A stretch of DNA of 64,000 bases from Ontholestes murinus (GCA_963969525.1 OZ018393.1:28215183-28279182), one strand, 5' to 3'. Positions 44,336 to 56,899 are shown, counted from the stretch's first letter. Numbers and translations: made by a program. Notes: a model not told the origin generated them from the sequence alone.

Positions 44336-45680
44336 TCGCAAATCTACTATTTGAATTGATCTTATATTTCATGTTTTAATTTTGACCTCAAGTTTTATGT
44401 AATAAGTACTGCAAAGCGTTGAAATTCCGATATTCATTTAAAATCTCCTGGTATTATCTTCTATCTATCACGCTGTGTTAAAACGGGTGGGGAAATGTGG
44501 AGAAGGGTCTATCCTTCCAATACAGCTGGTTGCCAGTTTGCTCCGAGCAGTGGAAAGTGGAAAGATGTACCTCCGCATGAAATGTGTTTTTTTGACTTTA
44601 TTACAGTGCGATGAAGCGTTGCAACCGATACCTTCCAGAAGCTTCAAGGATGACACAAGGCATTTAATGAGGGCCGTAAGGAGATCGCCGACGAATCTCG
44701 TTCGGCCAGAACCTACGAAAACGTGAATCGCATCCATACACACTAAACATGTCCAAATTTGCGGTACATGGGATAGTAACCAAGGACCTGTAAATATAAA
44801 AGATCTGCGCGAAGCTTGTGCCGAGATGGTTGGATTTGATTAAAAATGAGTCGACCGTTCTTAACTACCCAGAATCGAAAAGGCAGAGCTGCGAATGGTA
44901 CACAGAATCATCTTCCTGTACCAAGTAGGTGTTGCAATGAACCATGCTTTTTGTCTTTTTTGACGTCCGAGGAATCGTCCATTTTGAGTTTGTACGGCAG
45001 GGAGAACCTGTTAAGCCTGCAGGTGCTTAAGGGAGTGAAATATCGGTTTGCGCGCTTGAGGCATACATTTGTGAATCTACGCTTACCTACCTTGGTCTCA
45101 GGTACTATTTCGAAAAAAAAACCCATTGCCAACCACCAAAGCATTAAGAACGCCATTCCAACACCATCTTCCAACTAGCGGGGTCTAAATACCCTGCACG
45201 CACCTCTCTTAGGTGTTGACTGTTCAACAAAATGCCTCATAACCCTCTCACTAGGCTGTGAAGTTTGAAGTTGAAGTTTCTTTATTTAATATTGATTTTT
45301 TTATTCAGTCGGACTTGCCGAGTTTCATCTGTTCTGATTTATTATGCATTCATAATTTCTAAAGGGATTGGAACTGTGTGTATATCGTATAGACTGGTAG
45401 AAGTTTTAGTAGTAGATTAAATAAACATAAAAAATTAATATCAATTGGAAAACTAATAATAAGTTGACCTAAGGCGACAGCCTTCAACTTATAATCAAGC
45501 CCTAAAAAGAGTCTATGGAATTTGTTGCTAGATACCGGTGTTATAAACGACCTGATGTTTTGTAAAACTATAAAACGTTTGACTAACGACATGGAGATAA
45601 AAACCTGAACGTCATGAATGCTCAATGCTTAGAAATCTCAAAAGTTAGAGAAAAAGTCTTATAAAGACAGTATATTGATC
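44335..45680. other. Unassigned GC-richer sequence with short open frames
   Basis: Frames at 44475-44726 and 44846-45178 (plus), and 44468-44743 and 44908-45174 (minus), overlap on both strands without recognisable motifs. Base composition at 44480-45230 resembles the LOA-like elements nearby, so this may be their 5' region, but no block supports it. Confidence 0.3.
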
Positions 45681-45939
45681 TTACTGTTTGTGGATGGTCG
45701 CATGGTCAGTCGCAGCTGTTTTTTTTCAGACTGGATGCGCCATTGTCTGGTGTGCTCCGCTTCACGCTGGGATCTCTTACCAGCAATCCTGTCGTATCGT
45801 CTGTGTAAGACGAATTTAAAATGTAACTGCATGGAATCCAAAACCACTGCAAAACCTGTAACGGGCCTGTATTTGGATACACCGAAAAAAACTGACAAGG
45901 CTGGATAGAGCTGACAGCCATATTAACCCTCCTGTTTTA

Positions 45940-46826
45940 GATTCCTTTTCCTCAGCTCTAAAATTCTGGAAAAGGCTTAGCGGAGTTGAAACTAAAAGAA
46001 GGAGGAAGGCGTGTCTTATGGCACAGGCAGGCCAAAATCCATGTTTTTACAACAGCACCTTGGACACCAGCTAAGTAAAAAATGGACGCCCGCAGGCAGT
46101 CCCTAGTAAATCTAAGGCCTTGCCAAGAGCAATCAACTACGCGAGAGCTGGAGGTTCAGGTAAAAATGCGAAGATGAATAGTTCAGACGACTCTGATACG
46201 ATGTTTTTTGGGTTAAATTCCAGGAAACGGGTAAGTAGAGGTAGAATCCAAGCTCAAGGAGGCTGATAACAAGCACATCCAAGTAGCAATAATTGTCCAC
46301 GAAATCCTTCTGGGAAAACTCACAGAGGACCAGGTTGGATAGTGCTAACACTACCAAATCGGTCAAAGTCATATCGGACGATATCAGCCATATTTTCGAT
46401 CGGTGGCTGTACTCCGGAGAGAACCTCAGGCAAACCTGCGCAGATATACTAGCTCTAGAATGGCTCTCTTCACTATGGGTAGAGGCAAAACTAACAGGGA
46501 TCCAAATTAACCACCTCCCGAGGCTGATGAAGGCTACTCTATGGTTGCCTGGCCAGCCTCTGGATATGGAGCAGACAAGTAAGCTCCTGGCTGGTCACAA
46601 CCGAGAGCTAATGATAGATGATTGGTGTGTATTCCACACCGAAGAAAAACTACAACAGTCTGGCAAGGATGGAATGTATTGTCTCAGATACAAATTCCAA
46701 TTGGTCATACTTACTTCCAAGAAGGAACCTCCCAGTGAGACCATCCATACCACCCCAAGGGTAGCCGAGAACACTAGAGAGGTTCTTTGCCATGAGACCA
46801 CTCTAATGGACAGTTTCCAAGCTTAA
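45940..46826 (+). pseudogene. LOA-like non-LTR element ORF1 with DUF4780-like domain
   Basis: Starts around FWKRLSGVETKRRRKACLMA (45955 on), a GAQRRRL-like basic motif of these gag proteins, followed by a Ser/Asp-rich stretch to 46250. After a frame change the 177-residue frame 46293-46826 carries EWLSSLWVEAKLTGIQINHL, then KATLWLPGQPLDMEQTSKLL and NRELMIDDWCVFHTEEKL. This is the DUF4780-type fold (KVWLPGxP...LLxxQNPGLNTxDW). The protein binds element RNA. The stop at 46826 lies just before AATGGTAAGTG. Confidence 0.75.
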
Positions 46827-46829
46827 ATG

Positions 46830-47475
46830 GTAAGTGCTTTATATTTTTATTCTCAAATTAACAACCCTAAAATAAACTTATTGTTGTTATTTCGGGTACT
46901 TTGCACCCATTATCAATAGCTTATGATAACTCATTGCTGCTGCCGATTCGCGACTTACACGCGAAGACCGATTAGAAAGCTGCTACATGAGAGAGACGAG
47001 AATGAACAGGACAAATTATTTGTCTTTTCCTGAAAGAAAGCTGACCAATGAAAGGACAGCTTGACCATTCCTATCCTTTCCAAATAAGGGAAAAGTACCA
47101 CCACCAACAATTTCGCTAGGAGCGGGAGAAGAAGGAAAGACTGACCTACTTTCAAGAACTGCCAAGAGCTAAATTTATTCATTACTTGTCGTCTACAATT
47201 AAAATCAATTTAAGTGTTTTTAATAAGTAGTTCATTAATGGTCCTTCAAAAATAATTCAGTTTGAAACCCATGCACTCATCATTAACACATCTTTTGAAT
47301 TTATATAATAAAAATGCAAGAACTAAATGTTAATCAAATAAACTTACAACATTGCAATGAGGCGGTGTAGACAATAAACCACAATCTCTAAAGCAATAAT
47401 AACACACTGGTTCTAATAAAGAACAGGATATGTGGACTGAGTAATTTAAAAGACACGATCTTCTATAGTTCACAA
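46830..47475. other. Gap within the LOA-like element
   Basis: No readable endonuclease start. 46950-47170 is GC-richer and may be element-derived. 47200-47450 is AT-rich. Confidence 0.35.
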
Positions 47476-47479
47476 AATC

Positions 47480-48340
47480 AAATGGTCCGTGCATGTATAT
47501 ATTTATCCGCCAACATAAAGGGTATCTTATGCCTCAATTTTCCACAGTGGATCTCACAGTGGTCTGTTTCGAAGGACAGAATTGTCGTAAGGTTTTCCTC
47601 ACTTCCCTCGTATGAACTTGGGTTGTAATCAGATACTGTAAAACCAACATCAGTCTCATTATAGATTGTAATGCTAATGCACACCACTTAGTGAGGGGTA
47701 AAAGAAGTATAGCCTCCAACATAATAACAGAACCCAAGCTAACCTGCGCCATTCAAACATAGTCACAATTTAAGTCTCCAGAAATGGATGTACTTATATG
47801 AGGACTGGAACATATTCTTCAACATCTGGTGACGTTGTATAGGACCTGCTTAGCTTTTAGCTATGTCCTCCAAAACCAGAGAAAATAAAGTGGTATTCAT
47901 ACCAAAACCAGTCAAAGAAGACTACAGTAATGCCAACTTATTTAGACCTTATTGGCTCACATTTTTTATGTAGATAACATAATTGCCTTATCCTGGGCCA
48001 AGAATCACTCAAACACGAGAGGAAACGATAGGGTGGATGCTCTAGCAAAAGAAGAAGCATAATTGAAAACCTGTAAGAGGCCTGCAAGACATGACTTTAG
48101 CAGAACAAAAATCAAGGTGGAAGAACTTCTCCACTTGTTCTCATTCCAGGAACACAATACGAAAATCTAACGCCAAAGTTGCCCTGGCAGAGAATGCAAA
48201 GAATAAGAGGACATTTTGTGCTACTTTTCCACTCTGGCAACATTAAGGAAGATTCTGCTGGAGACCTCATGGCCAAAATCGGCCAACTTAGGTGGTCTGT
48301 TTCCCAGCAAAATCCTCAACTTTGTTAAAGTGGCCGACAG
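47480..48340 (+). pseudogene. LOA-like ORF2 remnants: endonuclease, RT start, RNase H end
   Basis: MVRACIYLSANIKGILCLNF and STVDLTVVCFEGQNCRKV (47481-47590), then IDCNANAHHLVRGKRSIASN (47665-47720), are the endonuclease. VVFIPKPVKEDYSNANLFRP near 47893-47950 is the RT start. It is followed directly by ALSWAKNHSNTRGNDRVDAL near 47990-48050, the end of the RNase H domain, so the whole RT core has been deleted. A weak C-terminal finger region follows to about 48330. Confidence 0.75.
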
Positions 48341-49130
48341 CTAGCTTTCCCATCACTGAAGGTGTATCATGAGCCCAATCAAGGGCCTGTATACTTTCAC
48401 TTCATCGCCCTCTGTTTTATCTGTATCCGTATCTGTGAACGAAGTATATTACGAGACGTTATAAATAATGAATAATGCACACAAAATGAAAGTTGTTTTA
48501 AATTATCCATTTTGAAATATAAAAACCGTTTTGGATGTTGATGAACTTAAGGTAAAGAATCTTGAACAAACTACTTGAGAGATTTTACTAGATAAAGTGT
48601 AAAGTAGAGGTGAAAGGGGATATCATAATTATATAGTTTGTGTTGTAGCAAGAATTGCGGAAATATTGGTTAAAGAGTAAATACACATAAGTATAATATG
48701 TACAAGTAAGTATAATTAATACAAAATCGTATTAAATGATTATTAAAGTACATTATAAATCAAATAATTTCTTATATTGTAGAAAGATTACGATTATTTT
48801 CCCATTAAATGGCGAAGGAGCAAAATCTATGAATCTAAAGGAATTTTATTATAAAATTTATATGCTAAATAATTTTGCCGATATTTTGATTGCTCGCCTC
48901 TGTAGGGCAATATTTTTTTTAGATCCATTTAAGTGCGCCATAAAATTAAACAATAAATTATTTTCGATACATATTATGATACAGAGCAAAATACATGGTT
49001 CTCAAATCGAACTGGAAATTTTATTACAAAGCATAAATACATTTGAGCTGATTTAATTTGCTAGGGAATTGATCTGTGCACATCATGGTAATTTAGTATG
49101 TATGTGGAAATATATGAATTATTTCATCTT
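48340..49130. other. AT-rich stretch without recognisable gene
   Basis: One 106-residue plus-strand frame (48736-49056) has no motif. No transposon ends seen. Confidence 0.5.
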
Positions 49131-49139
49131 TTTATCTTA

Positions 49140-49690
49140 ATGAGAGGGCAAGTTGTTTTAATGACAATATCGTTTTTTGCCGTGATCTATAACGTTTTTT
49201 ATTAATTCCTTCTCGAATTTATAGTGAACAGATAATGAATAATAATGGCACCAATATAGACCCTTGCGGGACATATATATGTGTATTTACACTAATCTTT
49301 CTCTATGTATTTTACAATTTGTGATATTTTTGAAGCATTGTGATAAATGTAATATTTTAATTTTGTCAAAAATTATGGTGCTGAAGTTTCTTTTCTTCTT
49401 CGAATCATTTAAAAATGTATATAATAAATTTGTGTAACGCATCTACCCTGTCCGATTCTCACAAATCCAAATTGATTGTTTTGCTAAAGAATAAATTTTG
49501 ATTTTCATTAATGTTTCGATAATTTTATATATTATTGATAGAATTGCAATTGGCCTGCATTCACTTAAAACTATTTTTTTTTTCAATAGGTATTATTTCA
49601 ACCATTTTTAAGCAATCTGGAAAAGAGTTTTCTTGAAAATAGTGGTTTACCAATTTGTCAGTAGAACATCTCTGTAATACAATTTAAATA
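49140..49690 (-). pseudogene. Non-LTR RT fragment (Jockey/CR1 group)
   Basis: Minus-strand blocks across frames: FPDCLKMVEIIPIEKKNSFK (RT start, the FPxxxKxAxVxPIxKKG block) near 49580-49640, IYSLAKQSI and a degraded NQFGFRxGRST block near 49440-49500, NDSKKKRNFSTIIFDKIKIL, and YVPQGSILVPLLFIICSL near 49210-49275 (the VPQGSILGPLLF block). The first catalytic Asp region is damaged and the YADD region is absent. Strongly decayed. Confidence 0.8.
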
Positions 49691-49699
49691 ATAACCATA

Positions 49700-50800
49700 A
49701 GTGATAAATGCCAAGTACTATTTTTGTGCGTGAGTGTATAGATATAAATCATCTAGCGTTTCTCCTTTTACTACATATAAAATATTATGTTTTGTATAAA
49801 CTATTGTAAAACACTATGTATTTTATGAAACGCATATCCTTTCGACATCACAGAATGAATTTATTACGCATCAAGGAATAATGTTTATTGCCTGAAACCG
49901 TCTTAAGGGAAAATAATGTTGTTCAAAAGAAAGTGAAACTATACACTTTAATCGCCGGCAACTAGCCAAGAGCTTTCTCTTTCAGTTCGTTAAATTCGAT
50001 GCCAGACAAATAATTTATAATAAAAAACATTAAGTGGTTTTCTTTTCGCATTGTCTTAGACAAAAAGTTATCCACTTCGGAAAAACGACGTATATTTACT
50101 AGCAGGAATAAAAAGAAATTTTTAGGAAATTGTTGGTGTTTACAGGACTAACGCTGGGCTTCTTTATGAAAAAAATACAAATATTTATTTCATACTTATA
50201 CAATAGAATTATATATATTATTAAGAAAAATAATATTTTCTAATACAACCACTTTAATAAATTGATATAGTCATAACAAAGAGAGTAAATATAAACACAC
50301 GAATATATAATACAACATTACGAGACCTAATTAAGATTAATTACAGTAAAATGGTATTCTAATAATTATGCTGTTTCGGTTAATATTTAAGAAACTATCT
50401 ATATGCTTATGTAATATAGTTACATATAATAATTACATTTTTTGTACAAACTTGATATTATCAAAGAGAAACTATGATAGTATTAAGTATTAAGAGCAGT
50501 AACATTTTTAATAACGTTATTCTCAGTTTTTATAAGTATGGTACAATTATATAGACTTGAAAAATGAGAAGATATTAAAGGATGTTTATTAATTATAATT
50601 TAAAAAAATAAAAAGCCAGACAAAAAGTTATTGTGTGTTTATTAAAATATGCCTGTATCAGAAATACTAGACACAAACATATTTACTATAACAATTTTAT
50701 ATTTGATTTTTAATAATAAATTAAATTTATTTGATTGATTATTATTGATTATGTTTATATAATATGTTTATTGTAACAGTGGGTAAATTATGGTTATATG
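49700..50800. other. AT-rich stretch without recognisable gene
   Basis: Long runs of A/T with no motif-bearing frame. No repeat structure identified. Confidence 0.55.
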
Positions 50801-50804
50801 CATA

Positions 50805-51290
50805 TAAGCTCGAAAGTATACACTGTATGAGTTTTTTAAGAACCAATAAAAATTGTACGCAGTCGAAGCACTTTAAAGCAAATAGTAGCCCATTTTTTCG
50901 GAAGAACCGTAGATGTAGTGACTGTACCATTAGTATGGCCAATTCAGAATTGTACACAATCATTTGTTTGCCAGAAGTCAGAAAAAATAAGGTAAAATAA
51001 CCGGCGAAGATCCATTATTCTCCACCAGGACAATGCGAGTTCTCACACATCGACTCAAACAAAAGACATTTTAAGAATTGAAAACGTCGAATTGATGGGT
51101 CATTCGCCAAACAACCTATTGTCTTCCTTATTAGCCTAAATCAATAATAGATTTCAAGGTTAAAAGATGAAGATGCATTCAAAATGATATTTTGGAGATT
51201 CCTCAACCGGAGTAGGAAAAGTGTTTCGAAAATTGGTTCAAGCGCATGAATGAAGATCAATATACATTTATTTATTAGGTTCATTTACCT
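50805..51290 (+). pseudogene. Mariner transposase C-terminal remnant, copy 1 of a pair
   Basis: Across frames: TQSKHFKANSSPFFRKN (the RSTSKQMIACFFGKTG region), SELYTIICLPEVRKN, then SIILHQDNASSHTSTQTKDI with the second catalytic Asp, and VELMGHSPNN where the YSPDLAPxDF block is lost. The C-terminus VFRKLVQAHE is readable near 51225. Same subfamily as the remnant at 53640-54260. Confidence 0.8.
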
Positions 51291-51489
51291 TTGTCCTATT
51301 TTATCTTGAGGATGATTGTCTAATATGAATATTTTCGGCAGTAAATTTCACATTATTATTATTTAGTAAGTTAATTAGGTAATGGGCTAGTTCTCAATCC
51401 TATACTTATACTTTAATTGCAAAAAGAGCTTTTCAGGATTACAGTTTAGTTTGATATGGCATGTAAATAGCTTTAGATGTAATTAAATC

Positions 51490-53088
51490 TTTTTTTTGTC
51501 CTCACGAGGTGGTGTTGCTTAGCGTCCCTGCACTGCGGTCTCCGTGGTACTTTTGTGCTCCTTTGGCTATTTTACTCCTTTTGAACTCCTGTATCTTCTA
51601 GGAAGTCCAGAAGTTTCTGCCAGGGGATATTCCTTAGCTGTTCTACAGGAAGCATGGGCTTCCCGAGTTTCGCCTTGCGTTCTTGTTTGTATGCTTCGCA
51701 AGTGCACAGTAGGTGTTGGGGAGTCTCCTCTTCTTCCAGACACCCACGGCATAGGTGGCTTTTCTCAATGCCCATCTTATGTTTGTGGTTGTGTCACAGT
51801 GCCCAGTAACTAGTCCTGTGATTTTTCTTAGTTTCAATCTGCTCAGTCTAGAAAGCTTCAGTATGCTATCAGGTACCGGACCATCTAGGAAGAGTCTCGT
51901 GTGCCTCATTCCATTTTGGTTTTGCCATGCCTTTTTGTGCTCCTCTGCTAACTTGCGTCAGATTATTTCCTTTCCAGTTTCATGGGGTATACCGAAAGCG
52001 GATTCAGGTCCTATGAATTCACCTGCTGCTCCTTGTTTAGCCAGCAAGTCGGCCCCCAAGTGTTCAATAATTTTTTGGTCCTTGGGTATCCATATTAGCT
52101 GTGTTTCTCTTGTTGTCGCCAGTGCGTCCAGTCTGTTTATGCAAGTCATGACTAGCCTGGACTGCACTATCGGCGAGGCTAGCGCTTTTATGGCTGCCTG
52201 GCTATTTGTCATAATGGTAATTGGTCCTTTGTTAAGTCCCGACTCCATTAGGCATGCTTCCCCAGAGCAATCGCGAATTGTTTGCTCCGGTTGCCGCCTC
52301 CATAGTATTAGTATTTTTGGCCCCGTCTGTGTACCAGATGGTTCCTTTACTCGTTCCCGGGTATGTTCCATTTGTCCATTCACTCCGCTGTGGTATGATC
52401 GTTTTAAATCTGCGGGATGGGTGTACGATTTTTGTGAAATCGGACCTCATTTTTAGTGTCTCTTCTTTTGGTAGTACTTTAAATGTTGCCGGTCTTGATG
52501 GCCCCATATTTAAAGCATGTCCATTTATGTGCACCCTATAGTATAGCTTCCATTATTACAAATAGATGTAGTGGTGGTAGCGATAATATGTGTTCCATGG
52601 CTGCCGTGGGCGTTGTCCTCATTGCTCCAGTGATTAGCAGACACGCCTGTTTTTGCACTCTTTCAAGTTTTACTGCTGCACTTTTGGTTTGGGTCTTTTC
52701 TCCCCAAACGAGCGCCGCGTATGTCACTATAGGTCTTATGACCACAGTGTATAGCCATTTGGTCATACTGGGTCTCAGTCCCCATGTGCGTTCTACCATT
52801 TTTCTGGTCGCAAAAAGTCCTCTCATGGCCTTTTGGCTGATGCTCTCTAGATGGAAGTTGAAGTTCAATCTTGTATCAAGTATGACCCCTAAATATTTAA
52901 CTTCATTTTTGATTGGAACTTCCATACGTACTGATTTTATATCATTGGTTTTTCGTCTTCTAGTAAAGGGGACGATCGCCATTTACAGTTAACCCTTCAT
53001 TCCTGCACCATCTTTCTACGGTATTTAGTGCCCTCTGCATCAAGTTTGTTACAGTGGTCCCAAACTTCCCGCCTACTAAAATCTTATT
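51490..53088 (-). pseudogene. I/R1/LOA non-LTR element: RT end, RNase H, C-terminal finger
   Basis: Starts inside the RT at TNLMQRALNTVERWCRNEGL (53080-53020). Frame 52536-52982: IVPFTRRRK, VKYLGVILDTRLNFNFHLES, KWLYTVVIRPIVTYAALVWG, KLERVQKQACLLITGAMRTT. RNase H: GTIWYTDGAKNTNTMEA near 52340, TIMTNSQAAIKAL (Asn where the catalytic Asp of SDSQAA is usual) and HLGADLLAKQGA. Frame 51572-51775 ends with a finger, CRGCLEEEETPQHLLCTC. The 3' end is an A-rich tail near 51492. Endonuclease and 5' RT absent, consistent with 5' truncation. Shorter frameshifts split RT from RNase H. The 233-residue plus-strand frame across it is a shadow. Confidence 0.9.
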
Positions 53089-53089
53089 T

Positions 53090-53620
53090 TATCTTTAAAT
53101 AAACTATATTTTATTGATATCATACGCAGAAACAGAGCGTTTAAAGACTTAAAGTTCAAAATCTTCAAGATGTAGCACAACGTAACGATTTACACCATTA
53201 ATCATACTCATATTTTATTCTAAAGAAAGTTCTTCGATCTACTTGCAATTTTTTGAATCTTAATAATTAATTTTCATAGTATTTGAAAATATAAACATAA
53301 TTATAAATTGATGCAGTACCAATTAAATAATATATATTTATTTCATACAATAAAATATGCTTCTTCTATAAATGTTGCCTTTTACATTTTGGGAATGGAC
53401 GGTTCAAGTATTTATATCTGACTAACTTCTACTTTTTGTCAACAGAGATACTCAAAAGGTTTTCAAGTCTATGGGCTATTTGTGTTGTTTAGAGTGTCAT
53501 AAAACATTGATATCGGACAAGAAATGGAATTAAATCGTATACATTTTCGTGCTCAATTTTCATACTTTACAATTTTCGGAACGCATTAAATAAAAAACAC
53601 TGCAATGGTGAATTTTTGGA
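53090..53620. other. AT-rich stretch without recognisable gene
   Basis: Nothing identified up to the following mariner remnant. Confidence 0.5.
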
Positions 53621-53629
53621 GATGAAGTA

Positions 53630-54260
53630 GCATCAAACTACTATATATCGATGATATACGGAATCAATTTTGCCATAGTTTGCTTAATGATGAATTTCGT
53701 AAAGATCGTTCAAAATTAGTTGTTGTTACAGGTGCTGACTAAAAATGTGTTTGCGTTGGACCCCACATTATTTAAGAATCATTCAAAAAGAGTCGATTGT
53801 TCGAAAGAAATTCTCAAGAAATACGATTACGGTAGCTTAAGCAAGGTATATGATATCGCAACAGGTGGATGGGTGAGCCCCAAAGTAAACAGCAATCGAC
53901 TATATGGCTATTTCAAAATTCCAAATTCAACAGAAGTGGTTCACAGACAAAGCACTTCGAAGCAAATGATCGCCTGATTTTTTCAGAAAAAACAAATATG
54001 AAGATGATGGTGGCGAATATGTGGCAACTATTAGTGCTATGGTCAATTCTGAATGGTACACATCATTTGTGGAACTGAAAAAATCAATTTGTTGGTCATC
54101 CACCATATAGTCCTTATTTGGCACTTAATGACTTCTTTTTATTCCCACAAATCATCAATAAATCATGAGGTCAACGTTTTCCGACGCCTGAAGAAGAGGT
54201 AAAGAATTGTTAAACACTTGGTTTGTTTCACTGTTTAACAATTGACAATTTAACAAGTGA
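53630..54260 (+). pseudogene. Mariner transposase remnant, copy 2 of the pair
   Basis: Frame 53720-53977 shows CSKEILKKYDYGSLSKVYDI, then ATGGWVSPKVNSNRLYGYF, where the usual TGDESWIYxYEPETKQQS is degraded and the first catalytic Asp is Gly. RSGSQTKHFEAND and VVHRQSTSKQMIA follow in two frames. NSEWYTSF, GHPPYSPYLALNDFFLFPQI (third Asp kept as ND) and GQRFPTPEEEVKN are readable to about 54215. The catalytic block HDNASSHT is missing. Confidence 0.8.
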
Positions 54261-54750
54261 GAAAATTATTCAAGAAATATATATTTTTAAGTTTTTATTT
54301 CTTTTCAATAAAAAAAAAAACAAGACTAAATATTTAATATTATTTTACCTGGTGTTAAGATCTGATTTTGAAATAAATGCCACTTTTATTCGTTCCTCAA
54401 AATCACAAAGTATTTTGTTTACGTAGTAACTACATTTTTGGCATAGCCATTATAATATTTATGCAAAGTTTATGAAAACATTCTGTTAAGAACTGATGAT
54501 TTTATATTTCATATAACTTTTTTCCACCTTATTGGTTTCTGCAGCATCAACGATTCTATTTATATTACAGTAGATTCTTAAATGTAGGTATAAGATAATG
54601 TGCCATTATTTACTTAATTTGTAATAGGCGTATCATCGTTTTTTCTGGACTTAAGAGAATATTTGCTCTGCTAGCTTACTTCATTTGTGGTAAGTTATTC
54701 ATCTAACGACAAAAGATTTCTGAATAACTTTTATTTGGCATTTCCCTCCA
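54260..54750. other. AT-rich stretch without recognisable gene
   Basis: Nothing identified. Confidence 0.5.
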
Positions 54751-54754
54751 TTAA

Positions 54755-55740
54755 TAATATAATATTCTCTCTTCAATCCTCTTCCTCCCTCTTTCTTGCC
54801 CAAGTCTCGTATCTTTATCTTGGCCTCATCTTCTCTCATCCACTATCTCACACTTCTACATCTATCCACCCAATCAAGTCTTTTACTACTTTGCATTTCT
54901 CTGCCAGATGACTCCACGTATCCTTCCCGTCCTCACACAGCACGCAATTCTCCATATCCCTCGCCCATCCATTCCTTGCCGTACCCATACCCATGCTTCT
55001 CTTTCATGTCTTCATCACCAATCTCCCCTCGTCTGATCCCTATAATTTCAATTCATACCCGACCACTGTTGTTGAAACTGGTGAAAACGATACCTGAATA
55101 CATACTACTATTCAGGTGTCGTTTTCTCCAGTCCCTGTAAAGTGCTAAAAAAGCAAGATCGCCATGTAAAGTGATGCTGTTCGTAAACACCATGAACTTA
55201 TGGTCTTATACTTATATCTCGTACATCGGCTTAAGACTACTTAAGAGTAACTTAACATAAAACACAATCGTTCACGCATTTATACTCCGGTAATATTGTT
55301 ATCACAGCAATTCCGGACTGACACACATTCTATTTACCAATCAGCAAACACATGCATTCCATTACATACTATTTCTTAATATAAATTGCATATTATTAAT
55401 AATTAATTACAACGTTGAAAATTGTGTAATTTGTTCCATCACACCCCAACATCTACTTTAGGAAATACCACTGTTCTCTCTGCAACTTTTCATATCTCCT
55501 AACCCCCCATACCTCCATCCATACATCAAGATCAATTTCAAGATTTCACTCACGCATCCAATAGGTACATCATCCACCTTCCCCATTTAACTGTCACCAA
55601 CTCCCATTCTTACTTAATTAATACACTTGAACACTTTCTAACACTCAATCGCCTCTCCTTTCCATTTCTCATCCACTTCATTTTTCCCACATTTACCCTT
55701 AAATCTTTTCTGTCCAAGTATTTGTCTATTAAAAAAATTA
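54755..55740 (-). pseudogene. CCHC-type non-LTR element, copy B
   Basis: Minus strand. The RT part at 55440-55740 has KYLDRKDLRVNVGKMKWMRN and VRKCSS, the RKxLxLNxxKTKxMxF block that follows YADD in this group. The C-terminal part at 54755-55070 has HGYGYGKEWMGEGYGELRAV in one frame and NCVLCEDGKDTWSHLAEKC in another, a CxxC...H...C finger shared with copy A at 12680. The pyrimidine-rich look of the plus strand reflects this charged coding. A block at 55077-55440, including a strong hairpin, interrupts it. Confidence 0.7.
55077..55132. repeat. 23-base-stem hairpin
   Basis: ACTGGTGAAAACGATACCTG... at 55077-55099 pairs with ...CAGGTGTCGTTTTCTCCAGT at 55110-55132. Twenty-one of 23 positions are complementary, around the 10-base loop ACATACTACT. 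It lies where foreign sequence enters the non-LTR remnant. Could be a foldback element end or a small-RNA-type precursor; nothing shows expression. Confidence 0.75.
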
Positions 55741-55744
55741 ATAT

Positions 55745-56250
55745 ACTAGGTTGTACACGGATAGACTTATAGCAGTAAAACATTTACAATGCTTTGATAC
55801 AAAAGTTTTTGTATTAAATAAAAGAAAGAAGAAAAAGTTTTCACCCAGAGCAACCGAAAGAATTTTGGTTGGGTATTCAGAAAATATCAAAGGCATCAGG
55901 ATTTGGGTAGAAAGTCGAAATAGGTTAATGAAGATGCTGAATTGAAAGAATATTCTGATGCAAACTGGGCATTCTGTTATCTTGATAGAAGATCCTATAC
56001 TGACCATTGCTTCATAAAGAATGGTGGTGCTGTCAGCTGGAAATTAGGAAAACAGAAGACAGTGGCCCTATCAACTATTGAATCCGAATACATAGGTGGC
56101 TCTTGCAGAATGTGCAAAAGAAGCAATACACCTGAAAATGTTAGAAGCTGATTTAAGAAATAAGCAAAACCTAAAAATCTACAATGGCCATAAATCCTAT
56201 AATCAGCGCCAAATCAAAACATATAGATATCAGGCATCAGAGCATCTAAG
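55745..56250 (+). pseudogene. Ty1/copia Pol remnant: integrase end joined to RNase H
   Basis: FDTKVFVLNKRKKKKFSPRA with ERILVGYSENIKGIRIWVE (55790-55925) is the GKxxKxxxxxFxGY block after the copia integrase core. Directly afterwards EYSDANWAFCYLDRRSYTDH and NGGAVSWKLGKQKTVALSTI with ESEYI (55945-56095) is the copia RNase H (SDADWAG...TxGY...KQ.TVA.SxxEAEY). The RT between them is deleted. A frame change leads to AECAKEAIHLKMLEADLR and a degraded KTYRYQASEHLR (the KHIDIRYHFIRD block). No LTRs seen. Confidence 0.85.
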
Positions 56251-56895
56251 ATAAGGTCAAATTTGAAGGTCATATATTTTATAAGTATGTCTTTATGGTA
56301 TCATAGCATCGTTTCTAATTTCGATAATTTTAGTCGTGAAATAAAATCATTTTACCGTGCCGAATTAGAATTTTATTTATCTGTCGATCAAGATATTTAT
56401 AAGCAAATAGAATGCCAAGAAGAAATATACCCCTTGATTGTATCTAACTAGGACATCGCATAGTAGAATATCATCCTGAAGAAATAGATTAACGCATTAA
56501 ACTTCTGATGATGCAAACTTTAATCCACTATGTTAACTAATTGGTTCGTTTTGAATCGATCAGAAGCTCTCTGAAGATATAAATCAAGTAAAGAATATAA
56601 AATATAACGGCCATTTGGAGAGATATTCGAGAGCAGATTAAATTATGCCCATGTTCGTAGATATACAGTCGCTTATATTGCTTGTGTAAAATTCGTATAG
56701 TTTATTATTATTGTAGATAAACTAAATTTATAGCATTAGCAAGAGTCATTAACTTCTTTTAAAATGACAGTAAACGATTACACTACATGTTTATTGCTCC
56801 AGTTGTATTAGTGTAGTTTCTGATCTTTGGAGATATTTCTTGATTAATACATCTGCAAAATGTCATTATAGATTGCCATAATCCAAATTGTAGTG
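56250..56895. other. AT-rich stretch without recognisable gene
   Basis: The short frame at 56263-56451 has no motif. Nothing else seen. Confidence 0.5.
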
Positions 56896-56899
56896 ATAT

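Noticed and set aside
45659..45921. Overlapping frames on both strands, 71-79 codons
   Set aside because: They conflict with each other and no block matches a known family, so I did not call a gene.
51755..52456. 233-codon plus-strand open frame
   Set aside because: It lies antisense to the RT/RNase H of the minus-strand LOA-like element, whose motifs are clear. The frame is a shadow.
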